Below, piece by piece: positions 25,176 through 34,397 of a stretch of 64,000 nucleotides of DNA (the stretch's first letter is position 1; every line of letters starts with the position of its first letter). The notes beneath the pieces were generated by a model. That model was not told where the DNA came from and searched no databases. It saw only the letters and a list, made by a program, of their open reading frames with translations. The DNA is from Gadus chalcogrammus. Its lineage: Eukaryota > Chordata > Actinopteri > Gadiformes > Gadidae. The translations under genes and the position numbers were made by a program. The stretch covers positions 2,727,887-2,791,886 of the forward strand of contig NC_079418.1 of the NCBI RefSeq assembly GCF_026213295.1, written 5' to 3'.

Positions 25176-27374
25176 TCAGCAGCGGGTTGGGCCCTGCAAC
25201 GGCCAGACCCATAGCTGTAGGCAACGAGGGTCGGGATGCCAGATCTTGCCCTGTAACTGTGACAGGAGATCCTTTCTGTCGGGAAGGCGCTGTGGTGAAC
25301 TGCTGCAGAGCCTGCGCAGCAGTGGAAACCATGTTCTCCCTGGCCAGAAGGGGGCTACCAACAGCAGTCTGTGACCCTGCTGGAGGACCCTCTGTAGCGT
25401 CGGAAAAATCAGAGGGATTGGTGGAAAGGCATAGAGGGGACCCTCTGGCCAATCGTGGGCGAGAGCATCCTGACCCAGAGGGCTGCTCTCCTCTGTCCAG
25501 GAGAACCACAGGGGGCAATGGGTCGACTCCTTTGTGGCAAAGAGATCCACCTCTGCCCTGCCGAAGACGTCCCAGATGTTGAGGATAACCTCCGGATGAA
25601 GCCGCCACTCCCCCGGCGGCGGCTTGCAACGGGAGAGTGAGTCTGCAGCCTGATTCTGTACCCCAGGCAGATACATTGCTCTCAGGCTGGCCAGGCGTGG
25701 TGCTGCCCACAACAGGAGGTCCCGGGATGCCTGCAACAGCCGTGAAGACCTGGTGCCTCCCTGGTGGTTTATGTGAGAGACGGCCGAGACATTGTCCGAC
25801 CGCACGAGCACATGCCGGCCGCCCAGAAAGGGAAGAAATGACTGCAGTGCGCTGTGCACAGCCCGCAGCTCCAGAACATTGATATGCTCTGAGCGGAACT
25901 GAACGGGCCACAGCCCCTGAGCTGTCCGGTTCTGCCACACAGCACCCCACCCCGAGAGGGAGGCATCTGTTGTGACGGTTTCCCGACGGGATGCAATGGA
26001 ACCCATGGGCATGCCCTGGAGAAGAAACGATCTTTCCCTCCACGGAGCCAGAGCAAGTAGGCAGCAGCGTGACACCTTGAGTCCCCTGTGCCGATGCCAC
26101 CTGACATCCAGATGAAAGCTGTGCAGCCACCTCTGGAGGGGGCGTAGCGACAGCAGTCCTAGAGGAACCACTGTAGCGGCAGCCGTCAGTTTCCCTAAGA
26201 GGCGCAAAAACTCCACATAGCGCAACAGCCTGCCTTCCCGAAACAGGAGAAGGAGGCGGAGGATGCCGTCCACCCGCTGTGGCGATGGACAGGCCTTCAT
26301 GGCGACTGCGTCGAGAGACACACCGAGAAAGACTATGCTCTGCGATGGCACCAGGCAACTCTTCATGAGATTCACCCGGAGACCCAGACGGGCCACATGG
26401 GAGAGAAGAAGTGTCGTGTCCAGGGCCACCTGAGACTGGGATGGTGCACAGATGAGCCAGTCGTCCAGATATGGCAGAATCTTCATGCCCCGTGACTGTA
26501 GGGGTGAGAGGGCTGCTGCCACACACCTGGTGAACACCCGTGGGGAAAGGGAGAGGCCAAACGGGAGCACCCTGAACTGAAAACGACGCCCCCGGAAAGC
26601 AAACCGCAGAAACTGTCTGTGGTGCGGTGCTATGGGAACGTGAAAGTAGGCATCCTTCAGGTCTACTAATGTAAACCACTCCCCCCTGGCAACAGTACGC
26701 AGAACCTCTGCGGTGCTCAGCATGTGGAACCTCAGGATCTTCAGGAACCTGTTTAGGCCCCTCAAGTCGAGGATAGGACGCAGTCCGCCGTCTTTCTTTG
26801 CTACCAGAAAATAAGTCGAGTAGAACCCCCCGGGTTGCAACCGGGGATCTACTGGCTCGATGGCACCCTTGTCCAGGAGGGCGGAAAGCTCCTGGGCGAG
26901 GGCTTGGGCTTTGGCCGGGTCATGTATGATGGTCATCTTGACCCGGCCATAGGCTGGGGGCCGGCGTCGGAACTGAAGTTTGTACCCATGGGTCAAGGTG
27001 GAAAGCACCCACGGGTCCCTGGTGGAAGCAGCCCAATAGCTGAGTTGCTGCTGGGAAAAACATCCGACGACCGGCCCCTGACCCTCAGCGCCGGGTCCCC
27101 CGACCTCTAAAGGTCCTGGGGGAACGACGGGCAGCATATGGGACCTGAGGCTGCCCCGAGGGCAGCCGCTCAGGGGCCCGAAAGGCCTGTGCCTGCTGCT
27201 GAGCAGGCTGTGGACGTGGGCGCTGAGACCTAAGGTAGCCACTGGGGTGAGCCTGTGGGTGATAGCTACGCTGTGGGGCAGCTGAAGAACCTCTAGGCCT
27301 GCTAGGAGGAGGCACACTCCTTTGAAGCACAGATAGATGCTCGCGAGTCTTCCTGGCCTGGACTGTTCGCTCAA
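25176..27374 (-). CDS. DIRS reverse transcriptase / RNase H polyprotein
   Basis: A 732-residue open frame. The likely functional start is near MTIIHDPAKA (about 26937). RT blocks are STYFLVAKKDGGLRPILDLR, DLKDAYFHVPI, FRVLPFGLS and the catalytic YLDDWLI. RNase H follows, with VTTDASLSGWGAVW, NVLELRAV and VRSDN. A C-terminal region with EVDLFATKESTHCP is a known DIRS/Ngaro-type feature. It copies element RNA into DNA. It overlaps the gag-like frame by about 290 nt and the YR frame at its end, as is usual in DIRS. No internal stop. Confidence 0.92.
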   Translation of the reverse strand: MSEQSRPGRLASIYLCFKGVCLLLAGLEVLQLPHSVAITHRLTPVATLGLSAHVHSLLSSRHRPFGPLSGCPRGSLRSHMLPVVPPGPLEVGGPGAEGQGPVVGCFSQQQLSYWAASTRDPWVLSTLTHGYKLQFRRRPPAYGRVKMTIIHDPAKAQALAQELSALLDKGAIEPVDPRLQPGGFYSTYFLVAKKDGGLRPILDLRGLNRFLKILRFHMLSTAEVLRTVARGEWFTLVDLKDAYFHVPIAPHHRQFLRFAFRGRRFQFRVLPFGLSLSPRVFTRCVAAALSPLQSRGMKILPYLDDWLICAPSQSQVALDTTLLLSHVARLGLRVNLMKSCLVPSQSIVFLGVSLDAVAMKACPSPQRVDGILRLLLLFREGRLLRYVEFLRLLGKLTAAATVVPLGLLSLRPLQRWLHSFHLDVRWHRHRGLKVSRCCLLALAPWRERSFLLQGMPMGSIASRRETVTTDASLSGWGAVWQNRTAQGLWPVQFRSEHINVLELRAVHSALQSFLPFLGGRHVLVRSDNVSAVSHINHQGGTRSSRLLQASRDLLLWAAPRLASLRAMYLPGVQNQAADSLSRCKPPPGEWRLHPEVILNIWDVFGRAEVDLFATKESTHCPLWFSWTEESSPLGQDALAHDWPEGPLYAFPPIPLIFPTLQRVLQQGHRLLLVAPFWPGRTWFPLLRRLCSSSPQRLPDRKDLLSQLQGKIWHPDPRCLQLWVWPLQGPTRC

Positions 27375-28635
27375 GCGCCTCTAGAGCTGCAGAGCCAAAC
27401 AGCTCCCCAGGTTCAACTGGAACACTGCGGAGGGTTCTCCTGCACGCCTCAGTAAGAGGAGACTGTGCCAACCAAACCTGGCGGCGAGCCTGGACGAGAG
27501 TGGACATCACCCGCCCCAACTCTCTGGACATCAGTGCGAACGCCTGCAAAGAAGCGTCACTGAAATCGTGGGCCGGAGCACCCACTGCAACCTCCTGCAG
27601 GGATGCTGACAGAGCGAGCATTAGGTGGGACATAGAATTGCCTATGCGTCCCATGCGTGCCGCTGCGTCATAGGCTTTGGAGAGCAAGTCATCCGTAACC
27701 CGACACTGGGGACGAGGACACCTCGCATCCGGTCTTAGAGCCTCATCAGGTGAGACAATTAGAGCGGCTATGGTTGGCTCAACTGCTGGCATGCGGTCCA
27801 AGCCGAACTTGGGTGCATCCTGCATGGCTGCCAGTGACCGACCGTCGGATGTTGCATGAGAGTGGGCTCTAGGATCCCTCCAGCATGCATGCAATTCCCT
27901 CAGATACTCCTCCGATGGAGGCACGGTAAAGCTGGCGGGGGCTGGGCCACGCCTGAAGAAAGCACTGGCCGGAGCCGGCTGCGCTTGTGGCACGTCTAGC
28001 TGCAGACTGGCCAGGGCCATACGAATGATGGCTCCCATTGAGTTGTCCTCAGAAGCACTAGTAGAGCTGTGGGTCGAAGGACGGGAGCACGCTGCAGAGG
28101 CACGGGAGGCTGCGTCCTGTAGGACCCCATCCGGCTCGTATTCAGCAAACTCGGCAGCCGACGCTGCCAGAGAAAGCACATCTTCCTCCGGCTCCAAGGT
28201 GGCTGCCGGAGGAGCAAGAGCACCTGGCCCCCCTGCACCAGTCCCAGCCTGAAAGGCTAGGAAGAGGCACTTCATGCTTTCGAGCTCTGCCGTCAATTGG
28301 CCTACCTTGGAGGCAAGCCCGGACTCCCTAACCTTCTTCCTAGAAGTGGGGCCTGCGGTCACCGCAGCCCGACGTTTGGAGCGACCATCCTGGGCTGGAT
28401 TACGTCGCTGGGCTGGGGGCAACAGTTCGGGGGACGAAACGAGGCCCAACCGTTGTTCCACCTCAGCTAATCTAGCAACTCTAACTGCCCAAGGCATAAA
28501 AGTGCAGTTCATGCAGGGGTCATCTGAAAGACCCTCCTTCAGATGCCCGAGGCCAAGGCATGAGGGACACAAATCATGGCCATCCTCAATCTGCAGAGGA
28601 GCCATGCAGGCCGAGCATGAGTGGTCGCCAACCAT
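27085..28635 (-). CDS. DIRS gag-like protein (ORF1)
   Basis: About 517 residues from the ATG at 28635 (MVGDHSCSACM), chosen because it starts just before a Cys-rich zinc-ribbon-like segment (CSAC...CPSC). A basic stretch (SKRRAAVTAGPTSRKKV), a predicted coiled region and a Pro/Arg-rich C-terminus (PRPRGSS, RSQRPRPQ) follow. It would package element RNA. The frame is intact. I base the gag role on position and composition. A few residues upstream (to 28680) are also open and hydrophobic. Confidence 0.75.
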   Translation of the reverse strand: MVGDHSCSACMAPLQIEDGHDLCPSCLGLGHLKEGLSDDPCMNCTFMPWAVRVARLAEVEQRLGLVSSPELLPPAQRRNPAQDGRSKRRAAVTAGPTSRKKVRESGLASKVGQLTAELESMKCLFLAFQAGTGAGGPGALAPPAATLEPEEDVLSLAASAAEFAEYEPDGVLQDAASRASAACSRPSTHSSTSASEDNSMGAIIRMALASLQLDVPQAQPAPASAFFRRGPAPASFTVPPSEEYLRELHACWRDPRAHSHATSDGRSLAAMQDAPKFGLDRMPAVEPTIAALIVSPDEALRPDARCPRPQCRVTDDLLSKAYDAAARMGRIGNSMSHLMLALSASLQEVAVGAPAHDFSDASLQAFALMSRELGRVMSTLVQARRQVWLAQSPLTEACRRTLRSVPVEPGELFGSAALEALERTVQARKTREHLSVLQRSVPPPSRPRGSSAAPQRSYHPQAHPSGYLRSQRPRPQPAQQQAQAFRAPERLPSGQPQVPYAARRSPRTFRGRGTRR

Positions 28636-28684
28636 GTTGACAACCAGAAAAAATAACACTGTATAAAGCAAGAAAAACAATAGA

Positions 28685-29250
28685 CACTGGGAGAGGGGGC
28701 GAAAACACAGCCTTCACCAATGGATATACAAACAGAAAAAAGACCCAGACAAGTTAGCCTCAGCGGGAACGCTGCTACCAACTACAGTCACACCTCTGCT
28801 GGGAGCGGGAGCGAGAGCACTGCCTTCACCAGTTGAGGGTAGCGGTCAGAACGAAACGTAGATAATAATAAGTGCAGTATAAATGCCGGGAGAGGGAGCG
28901 AAAGCACAGCCTTCACCGACAAATATTGGCGGGATAACAGCCCAGACAGTTAGCCTCAGCGGGAGCACTGCTACTAACTACAAGGCTAAATATAACTATA
29001 AATGCTGGGAGCGGGAGCGAAAACACTGCCTTCACCAGTTACACAAAGCGGGCACAACCGAGTTGGCACCGAGGTTAAATGTACCTAAGCCGGGAGTGGG
29101 AGCGCACACACTGCCGTCACCAATAGCAACGATACACAACTTGAAAATTAAGTGATAAGCGCAATACAAACGCCGGGAGAAATTAAATGATAAGCGCAGT
29201 ACAAACGCCGGGAGAGGGAGCGGGTACACTGCCTTCACCGAAACACGAAA
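28685..29250 (-). repeat. Degenerate tandem repeat in the DIRS leader
   Basis: Six copies of a block of about 28 nt, GGGAGCGGGAGCGAAAACACTGCCTTCACC-like (written here as two parts: GGGAGCGGGAGCG and CACTGCCTTCACC), occur near 28689, 28800, 28891, 29006, 29093 and 29213, spaced about 85-120 bp apart. They lie between the right terminal repeat and the gag start, and so in the 5' leader of the RNA. Confidence 0.7.
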
Positions 29251-29460
29251 TTATAACAAAGTAAGCTTATCCAGCCGAGGGAGATGCGTTCCACGCAATC
29301 CGAACCTCTCGGCGGGTCCGTTGCGGCCTTTGGAGGGTGAGCAGCTCACGGCTCCGACAATATGTCGCAAGGCCACCAGCAACGAACGATCGATGATAAT
29401 AATATCCAATTAGCTTTAAGCTAGCAAGGTGATACGATACCTGCGAAGCGAGAAGATGAA

Positions 29461-29606
29461 AGGAACAGATCCTCTGATGTCACCGGAAGATATAGGCTGT
29501 CCGGAGCTCATCAGGGGTCACAGGTGACTTTGTTGACATTAGGTACTCGAACTGCGCATGCGCGAGACGGATAAATCCAGTGCTTAAAGCACCGCCTCTG
29601 GCGGTC
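29461..29606. repeat. DIRS right inverted terminal repeat
   Basis: Inverted copy of 23823-23968. The outer end 29607-29624 (TAAGGATGAAATAGAAC) differs from the left outer end and is mirrored in the ICR. Confidence 0.9.
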
Positions 29607-30050
29607 AGTAAGGATGAAATAGAACAGGGCTCAGGGGCCTGTACCACGTAGCTTGCTGAACATAGCGGAAATCCTAGCGGAAAACCTGGCTCGACAGAGC
29701 CGCAACTCGCAATCAGAGTTAAACGGTACCACGACGCTCACTTTAGATTCAATTAGTCAAACCAGGTTTTCCACTTTGGGTTCAGTGCGCATTCACTTGA
29801 AAGGGGCGTTTTTTGCGTCATTTTTCTCACCTTTACGATAGATCAAGCCGTCTATATGCGTATAAGTGAAAAGATTCTGCCTATTGTCTATAAAATAACT
29901 ATGCCAAATGCAGAATTGTTCGCCATTAATCCAAATAGAATGATGATGATTTAAAAATGCATAAGCAACGTCCATCCTGCCTTATTCTATAATTTAGGGA
30001 ATTCACTTTAAATACACCGTAGAAATGTATTGCATGTTTTCAACCGCTGA

Positions 30051-30125
30051 GAGGTAGCGGCTGTAGCGTAGTGGATTAGTATAAGACCCGAACGCCAGCG
30101 ACCGGGGTTCAAATTCGCCGGTCTA
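30051..30125 (+). ncRNA. tRNA-derived segment (SINE-like), degraded
   Basis: A-box-like TAGCGTAGTGG (about 30064) and B-box-like GGTTCAAATTC (about 30106) are separated by about 42 bp. Overall it resembles an acidic-type tRNA body, but the T-stem and acceptor stem do not pair well. A decayed tRNA-derived SINE head is more likely than a tRNA gene. Confidence 0.4.
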
Positions 30126-30283
30126 TCATCATGCAATTTACCACCATAGATGTGGTGCCAGCACGGCCTTGAAAATATGGGTTCAAGTTCGAAATAAGCA
30201 CAAAAATATAATTCCATAAGCTTTAGTGGATAAGTATTCCATATGCATGAGAATTGGGACTGTTTAAGCTTCACATAAATTCG

Positions 30284-30352
30284 GGTCATTTGGGAGTCGA
30301 ACCCCCCGCAAAGAAATTCAAGACTGATGCGCTACCTCCACTCTAGCACTCT
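30284..30352 (-). ncRNA. tRNA-Met-like segment, probably pseudogene
   Basis: The minus strand reads GGTAGCGCATCAGTCTTGAA followed by GGTTCGACTCC, close to the D-arm/anticodon-arm run and B box of elongator tRNA-Met. The anticodon loop appears altered and the acceptor stem does not close. It is likely a tRNA pseudogene or SINE head captured by the element. Confidence 0.4.
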
Positions 30353-30848
30353 GTGACGGAGACACAATGCGCAACAGTAAGCATTGTCTACATAAGGTCC
30401 AACAAGGACGATCAAATATCGAACACCCTTTGATGAGAATCTGTAACTCTCGTGAAGAACCACAATTTCGTTGTTTGCACAATGACAATAAAGTCTGGAA
30501 TCTGAATATCGTCAGACAATGCCAAGGGATCGTTTCTGTCCCGTAAAACCCTCTGTCTCCGGAGAGACGCCTGTACGAGAAGTGCGCCGAGGTCCACGGG
30601 AACACCCACAAATGGTGACGCCACTGTCAGAGGAGGGGCTAGAAAGCTGTGCACGCCGATTTAAGTAGCCGATCTCCGGCTAGACTAAGCCGAAAAACTG
30701 CTCCCGACCAGGTTTGGTTGCGAGCATAAGTCACCATGGTGATACAGCGACGCTAAAAGAGATCGACTTTCGTGGTACAACTAACCCAGGCTTTGAGCTC
30801 AACATACCTCGCTAATCCTCTAAGCGAGCTTCGTGGTACAGGCCCCAG

Positions 30849-31155
30849 GACTGATGTCAAAGAGCCGTCCTCGGTGGACGTGCTGCTGACAAACCTCATC
30901 AGGGGCAACCTGCTTCCCTCCGCTCGCATCTGGATAACCACACGCCCTGCGGCAGCCAATCGGATCCCTGCTGAGTGTGTTGACATGGTGACAGAGGTGA
31001 GGGGGTTCACCGATCCACAGAAGGAGGAGTACTTCAGGAAAAGATTCAGAGAGGAGACGCTGGCCAACACAATCATCTCCCACGTCAAGACATCACGAAG
31101 CCTCCACATCATGTGTCACATCCCAGTCTTCTGTTGGATCACTGCTACAGTTCTG
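30849..31155 (+). pseudogene. NLR NACHT-domain exon fragment 1
   Basis: Open frame [20 protein letters not shown] ... [16 protein letters not shown] ... [18 protein letters not shown] ... [17 protein letters not shown]. This is the middle of the NACHT NTPase domain of NLRC3-like proteins. It includes the sensor region (ITTRP) and the GF(T)DPQKEEYF block. The Walker A and B parts are not found upstream, where Harbinger B begins. The exon stops at the CTG target of the next Harbinger and resumes in frame at 34137. Confidence 0.88.
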
Positions 31156-31389
31156 GGGCCGTATTCACAAAGGATCTTAGGGCTAAAAGTGGGTCCTAAC
31201 TGGCGAATTTAGGAGTAACTCCTAAAAATAATGGGCGTGTCACTCTTAAATTTAGGACTCCTAACTTTTTTCACTAAGAGCAATTCACAAAGTATTTTAG
31301 GCCTAAAAGTAGCACCTAAGTCTAGGAGAGCTTAAAAGTCCTCGAGAGGACTCCTAACTCACTAAGACCTATTCACAAAGGATCGCAAA

Positions 31390-32510
31390 ATGGCTGCGAG
31401 ACGAAATGTGTTGGAGACAATGGAAGACTGTGAGTTGATAAAGAGATATAGGCTTAATCGTGAGGGCATTAAAATTGTTGTGGAGTTAGTGCGGGATGCA
31501 ATAACATCCCCGACTAACAGAAACAATCCAATTAGTCCCGAAATAAAATGTTTGGCAACGCTGCGCTATTTAGCAACAGGGAAAATGCAACTTTGCAATG
31601 CCGACGATTTAGGAATATCGCAACCATCAGTCAGCCGTGCCATAAACCAAACCATCAACGCGCTCTCTAGACCACATATAATCCAACAGTTTATCCGGTT
31701 TCCTTTGGACATTCAACATTTACACAGGATCAAAGCCAACTTCATGGCAATTGCAGGTATGCCCGCCTTGCCCGGTGTGGTCGGTGTTATTGACGGGACG
31801 CACATAAAAATAATCGCGCCATCAAATGACGAGGACGCGTTCGTCAATAGAAAGAAGGTGCATTCCATCAACACCCAGGTTGTTTTTGATGCAAATTTTA
31901 ACATACTGGATGTTGTTGCCAAGTGGCCTGGAGCTACCCATGATTCGCGCATTTTAACGGAGAGCGGTCTGAGGCAGCTTTTTGAGAGGCACCATGTACC
32001 AGTTGGGTGTCACTTGCTGGGTGACAGTGGCTATCCCTGCAAGACGTGGCTCTTGACACCCTACCTCAATCCACAACCGGGAGCACAGTTAACGTATAAC
32101 ATGTAAGTGATTACGCAGATTACGCTTAGTCCTATGCGTAAAACACATCGTATTGGCTCTTTGACGCCTTTTATTTGTTGAATCCATATTAATTATTGTT
32201 AACTATTTTCCTTAGAGCACACAAACATACACGAAATGTTGTGGAGAGAGGAATTGGGCAGATGAAACGTCGGTTTCATGTCCTCCACGGCGAAATTCGC
32301 CTCACCCCAGAGAGGGCAAGCACAGTAATCACTGTATGTGCCATTCTCCACAACCTCTGCAAGCGGAGGAACATTCCACAGCCAGAAGATGATGACGACG
32401 ATGAAGAGGACGATGATGATGATGGCGATCAACATGACGAGGAATTTGGCCGTGTGGAACCGAGTGGACTGGCATTTAGGGATCACTTTGTGAATACACA
32501 TTTTAGGTAA
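31390..32510 (+). CDS. HARBI1-like DDE transposase of Harbinger C, intact
   Basis: Two exons, 31390-32102 and 32216-32510, with donor AT/GTAAGTGA and acceptor CTTAG/AGCAC. They join in phase to 335 residues and a stop. The N-terminal helix-turn-helix-like part has LGISQPSVSRAIN. The DDE_Tnp_4 core has Asp in GVIDGTHIKI, Asp in LLGDSGYP and, in exon 2, Glu in VVERGIGQMKRRFHVLHGE. A poly-Asp acidic tail follows. It would cut and join element ends in the nucleus, targeting CTG/CAG-type triplets. No disabling mutation is seen. Its SANT partner gene in the same element is interrupted. Confidence 0.9.
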
Positions 32511-32568
32511 ACACCTTGGCACAAATCAGTCAACACACATTTGTGTAGTTCAAAACATTTATTTTCTT

Positions 32569-33625
32569 TCAATTTTTAAAATTTTCCATCTTAAGACAGT
32601 AATATTCAGTCTTCATTTTTATAAGCCGCTCTTTCGCTTTGAGGACCTTTCTTTGCCTTTTTAAAACCCTCATTTCCAGCCTCAATTTCTTCTCCAACAG
32701 TGAACTGGCACCAGCAGCAGGAGGGAGAGGAGAGCCAGTGGGTGCACCAAGAGGGAGAGTTGGAAGAGGAAGAGCAGGGAGAGGAAGAGCTGTGAGAGGA
32801 GGTGCAGCTGGAAGAGGACGAGCTGTGAGAGGAGGTGCAGCTGGAAGAGGAAGAGCTGGCAGAGGAAGGGCTAGGATGGGGAGAAGAGGAAGAGCTGTCT
32901 GATGTGATGCTGCAGCTGCAGCAGGACTTTGTTCTTCATTTCTCCTGTGGGGAATATATATATATAATTTGTCACACATTTTTGGGAAGTGGGTTGACCA
33001 GTTGCACATTGTAATTCTTCTGTAAATATTAAACAGAAAGGTTTTTCATGGAGCCTATTGCAATCATTGCATACATACCCCTCAATCTCCTTTAGCAAAT
33101 CGACTGCAGGATCAGCTGCACCCTCAAGGCCAGTTATACTTATGTCCGAGCATAGGACGGCGTACACCACCGATGCGACCGGGGACAACGACTTTGGTGC
33201 AGGTCCTCCTCCTACAAATTCAATTTCAGTTTAATTCACGTTTCATATCACTGTAGCCTTTGTTAATTGTAAATTTATGACATGCAAATGCATTTCCCAA
33301 ATGAAGGCAAGCAATGTTAATAATGGACTTACCAGTAGCCGCGACAGCTCTTTTATAGTCGGCAATCTCGAACCTACACTGTGATTGCAGGGCATACCAG
33401 CGTTTTTCGCAATCGTCGGTAGAGCGACACACAGCAGGGAAGGAAGCATTGATGTTAACGCAAATTTATTCCCATGCCTCCCGCTTCTTCTTGCTGGTCA
33501 CTCCAGCCCCGAATCTACCCTTTATTACCACCCTCCGCTCCAGCACAAACTGGGAAAGTAGTAGTAATTGGTCTTGGGACCAATTGGCCTTTCGCTTGCG
33601 TTTCACTTTTTCATCATCCATCATG
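32569..33625 (-). pseudogene. Myb/SANT-like partner gene of Harbinger C, one premature stop
   Basis: Exons on minus: about 33625-33333 (MMDDEKVKRKRKANWSQDQL..., then REAWE-stop, then NINASFPAV..CRSTDDCEKRWYAL), about 33208-33079 (SLSPVASVVYAVL...LLKEIEG), and about 32944-32569 (a Pro/Leu-rich repeat ALPLPALPL, then a coiled-coil ERL/KMK C-terminus). The single in-frame TAA at 33466-33468 sits where Gln (CAA) would be expected, a one-base change. The SANT-like domain normally escorts the transposase into the nucleus and onto DNA. Exon ends beyond the first are approximate. Confidence 0.75.
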
Positions 33626-34133
33626 ATAGGGGGACTTGAATTCCGGTATGGGCTTTTATTTAAAGGAAATATGCTAATTAGATAATAGTTTGCAGGGTAT
33701 TTTAATTGCCTCCGTGATTTAATGCAACGTATTTTTATTGTTTGCTTTCTCTCTATTGAACGTGCAGGCTACAACGTCATTATCGTGGTCTGCACAAACT
33801 TGTCATCATGCGTGTATTCTGCTAACTGCACTATAACTACTTAATAGGAACTCATTTCTAGCCTAGGCTATTTCCTTGTTTTTCAGTGATTCAGTGGGCT
33901 CGTCTGAACAACCAATCACCGCACTGACCGCTTCTAAACTCGTGCACGAGAATTGACGTAATCCATAGCAACGGCGCGTCACTCTTAGTTCACTCTTTAT
34001 GATTTATCCTTAGTAAGAGTATGTCTCAGCGGCTTTGTGAATAACTTTTAAGAAAAAACTCCTACGTAAAATGTCTTAGCGAGAGTTAGGAGCACTCCTA
34101 GCGGTAAGATAAAATGCTTTGTGAATACGGCCC

Positions 34134-34397
34134 CTGGAGGACATCTTAAAAAAATCCCAGATACAAGAGATGCCCAAGACCGTGACTCAGATGTACAGCC
34201 ACTTCCTGAGGGTTCAGTTGATACAGGGGGACAGGGAGTATCTTGGGAGAGCTGAAACGGATCCATACTCGGGTCCAGAGAGCAGGAAGATTATTCTTTA
34301 TTTGGGAAAACTGGCTTTTAACCAGCTGGAGAAAGGCAACCTGATCTTCTACGAGGCAGACCTGGCAGAGTGTCACATCGATATCAGAGAAGCCTCA
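34134..34397 (+). pseudogene. NLR NACHT exon fragment 2
   Basis: After removing one CTG, the frame continues directly from fragment 1: EDILKKSQIQEMPKTVTQMY ... LGKLAFNQLEKGNLIFYE ... ECHIDIREAS. This is the winged-helix region of NLRC3-like proteins. It ends at the TCA target of the MADF-carrying Harbinger and resumes at 35119. Confidence 0.88.

Larger units (their letters stand above)
23788..29624 (-). mobile_element. Near-complete DIRS-type tyrosine-recombinase retrotransposon
   Basis: Coding is on the minus strand. Inverted terminal repeats (23823-23968 against 29461-29606) are essentially identical over about 146 bp. The outermost ends differ. An internal complementary region (24012-24115) holds the complement of both outer ends side by side, the structure used in DIRS replication through a circular intermediate. 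Three long open overlapping frames are present: gag-like, RT/RNase H and tyrosine recombinase. There is no target duplication. It sits in the 3' TIR of Harbinger A (GAAAC/AGGGC). Open frames plus matching repeats suggest a recent insertion. Confidence 0.92.
21567..29631. mobile_element. Harbinger element A, split by a DIRS insertion near its 3' end
   Basis: The 5' end AGGCCTGTTTCAGGTAGCTG (21567) matches the reverse complement of the 3' end, which is itself split: CCAGCTACCTGAAAC up to 23787, then AGGGCT at 29625-29631 after the DIRS. Flanking CAG occurs just before 21567 and at 29632-29634. Inside are a plus-strand Myb/SANT-like remnant (about 21840-21955 and 22440-22880: TAAAARARERAWQEIAEQVNA) and a minus-strand HARBI1 N-terminus (23633-23211: REPVDVEAAILRRNLREERL). 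Both genes are truncated or decayed. Its own length without DIRS is about 2.2 kb. Confidence 0.8.
29635..30845. mobile_element. Harbinger element B (non-autonomous, 1.2 kb)
   Basis: Terminal inverted repeats GGGCCTGTACCACG / CGTGGTACAGGCCC are flanked by CAG (29632-29634 and 30846-30848). The left CAG is also the right target duplication of Harbinger A, so the two elements abut. It carries no transposase. It does contain two tRNA-like segments and a scrap of L2-type LINE tail (CAATGACAATAAAGTCTGG, about 30480-30499). Its right end cuts the NLR NACHT exon. Confidence 0.8.
31156..34133. mobile_element. Harbinger element C, 2978 bp, with two convergent genes
   Basis: Terminal inverted repeats GGGCCGTATTCACAAAG / CTTTGTGAATACGGCCC are flanked by CTG on both sides (31153-31155 and 34134-34136). 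The subterminal regions are rich in CTAAG/CTCCTA repeats. A plus-strand HARBI1-like transposase and a minus-strand Myb/SANT-like gene converge, the standard Harbinger layout. The transposase is open; the SANT gene has one stop. A deleted relative lies at 58108-59614. Confidence 0.93.

Noticed and set aside
24821..25582. Plus-strand 253-codon frame
   Set aside because: Antisense shadow of the DIRS RT/YR region, with no domain of its own.
27085..28666. Several plus-strand frames over gag
   Set aside because: Shadows of the minus-strand gag frame in GC-rich sequence.
30051..30352. Functional tRNA genes
   Set aside because: T-stem and acceptor stem pairing is poor, and both lie inside a transposon.
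32639..32902. Plus-strand Gly/Arg-rich open frame
   Set aside because: It is the antisense of the Pro/Leu repeat in the Harbinger SANT gene.
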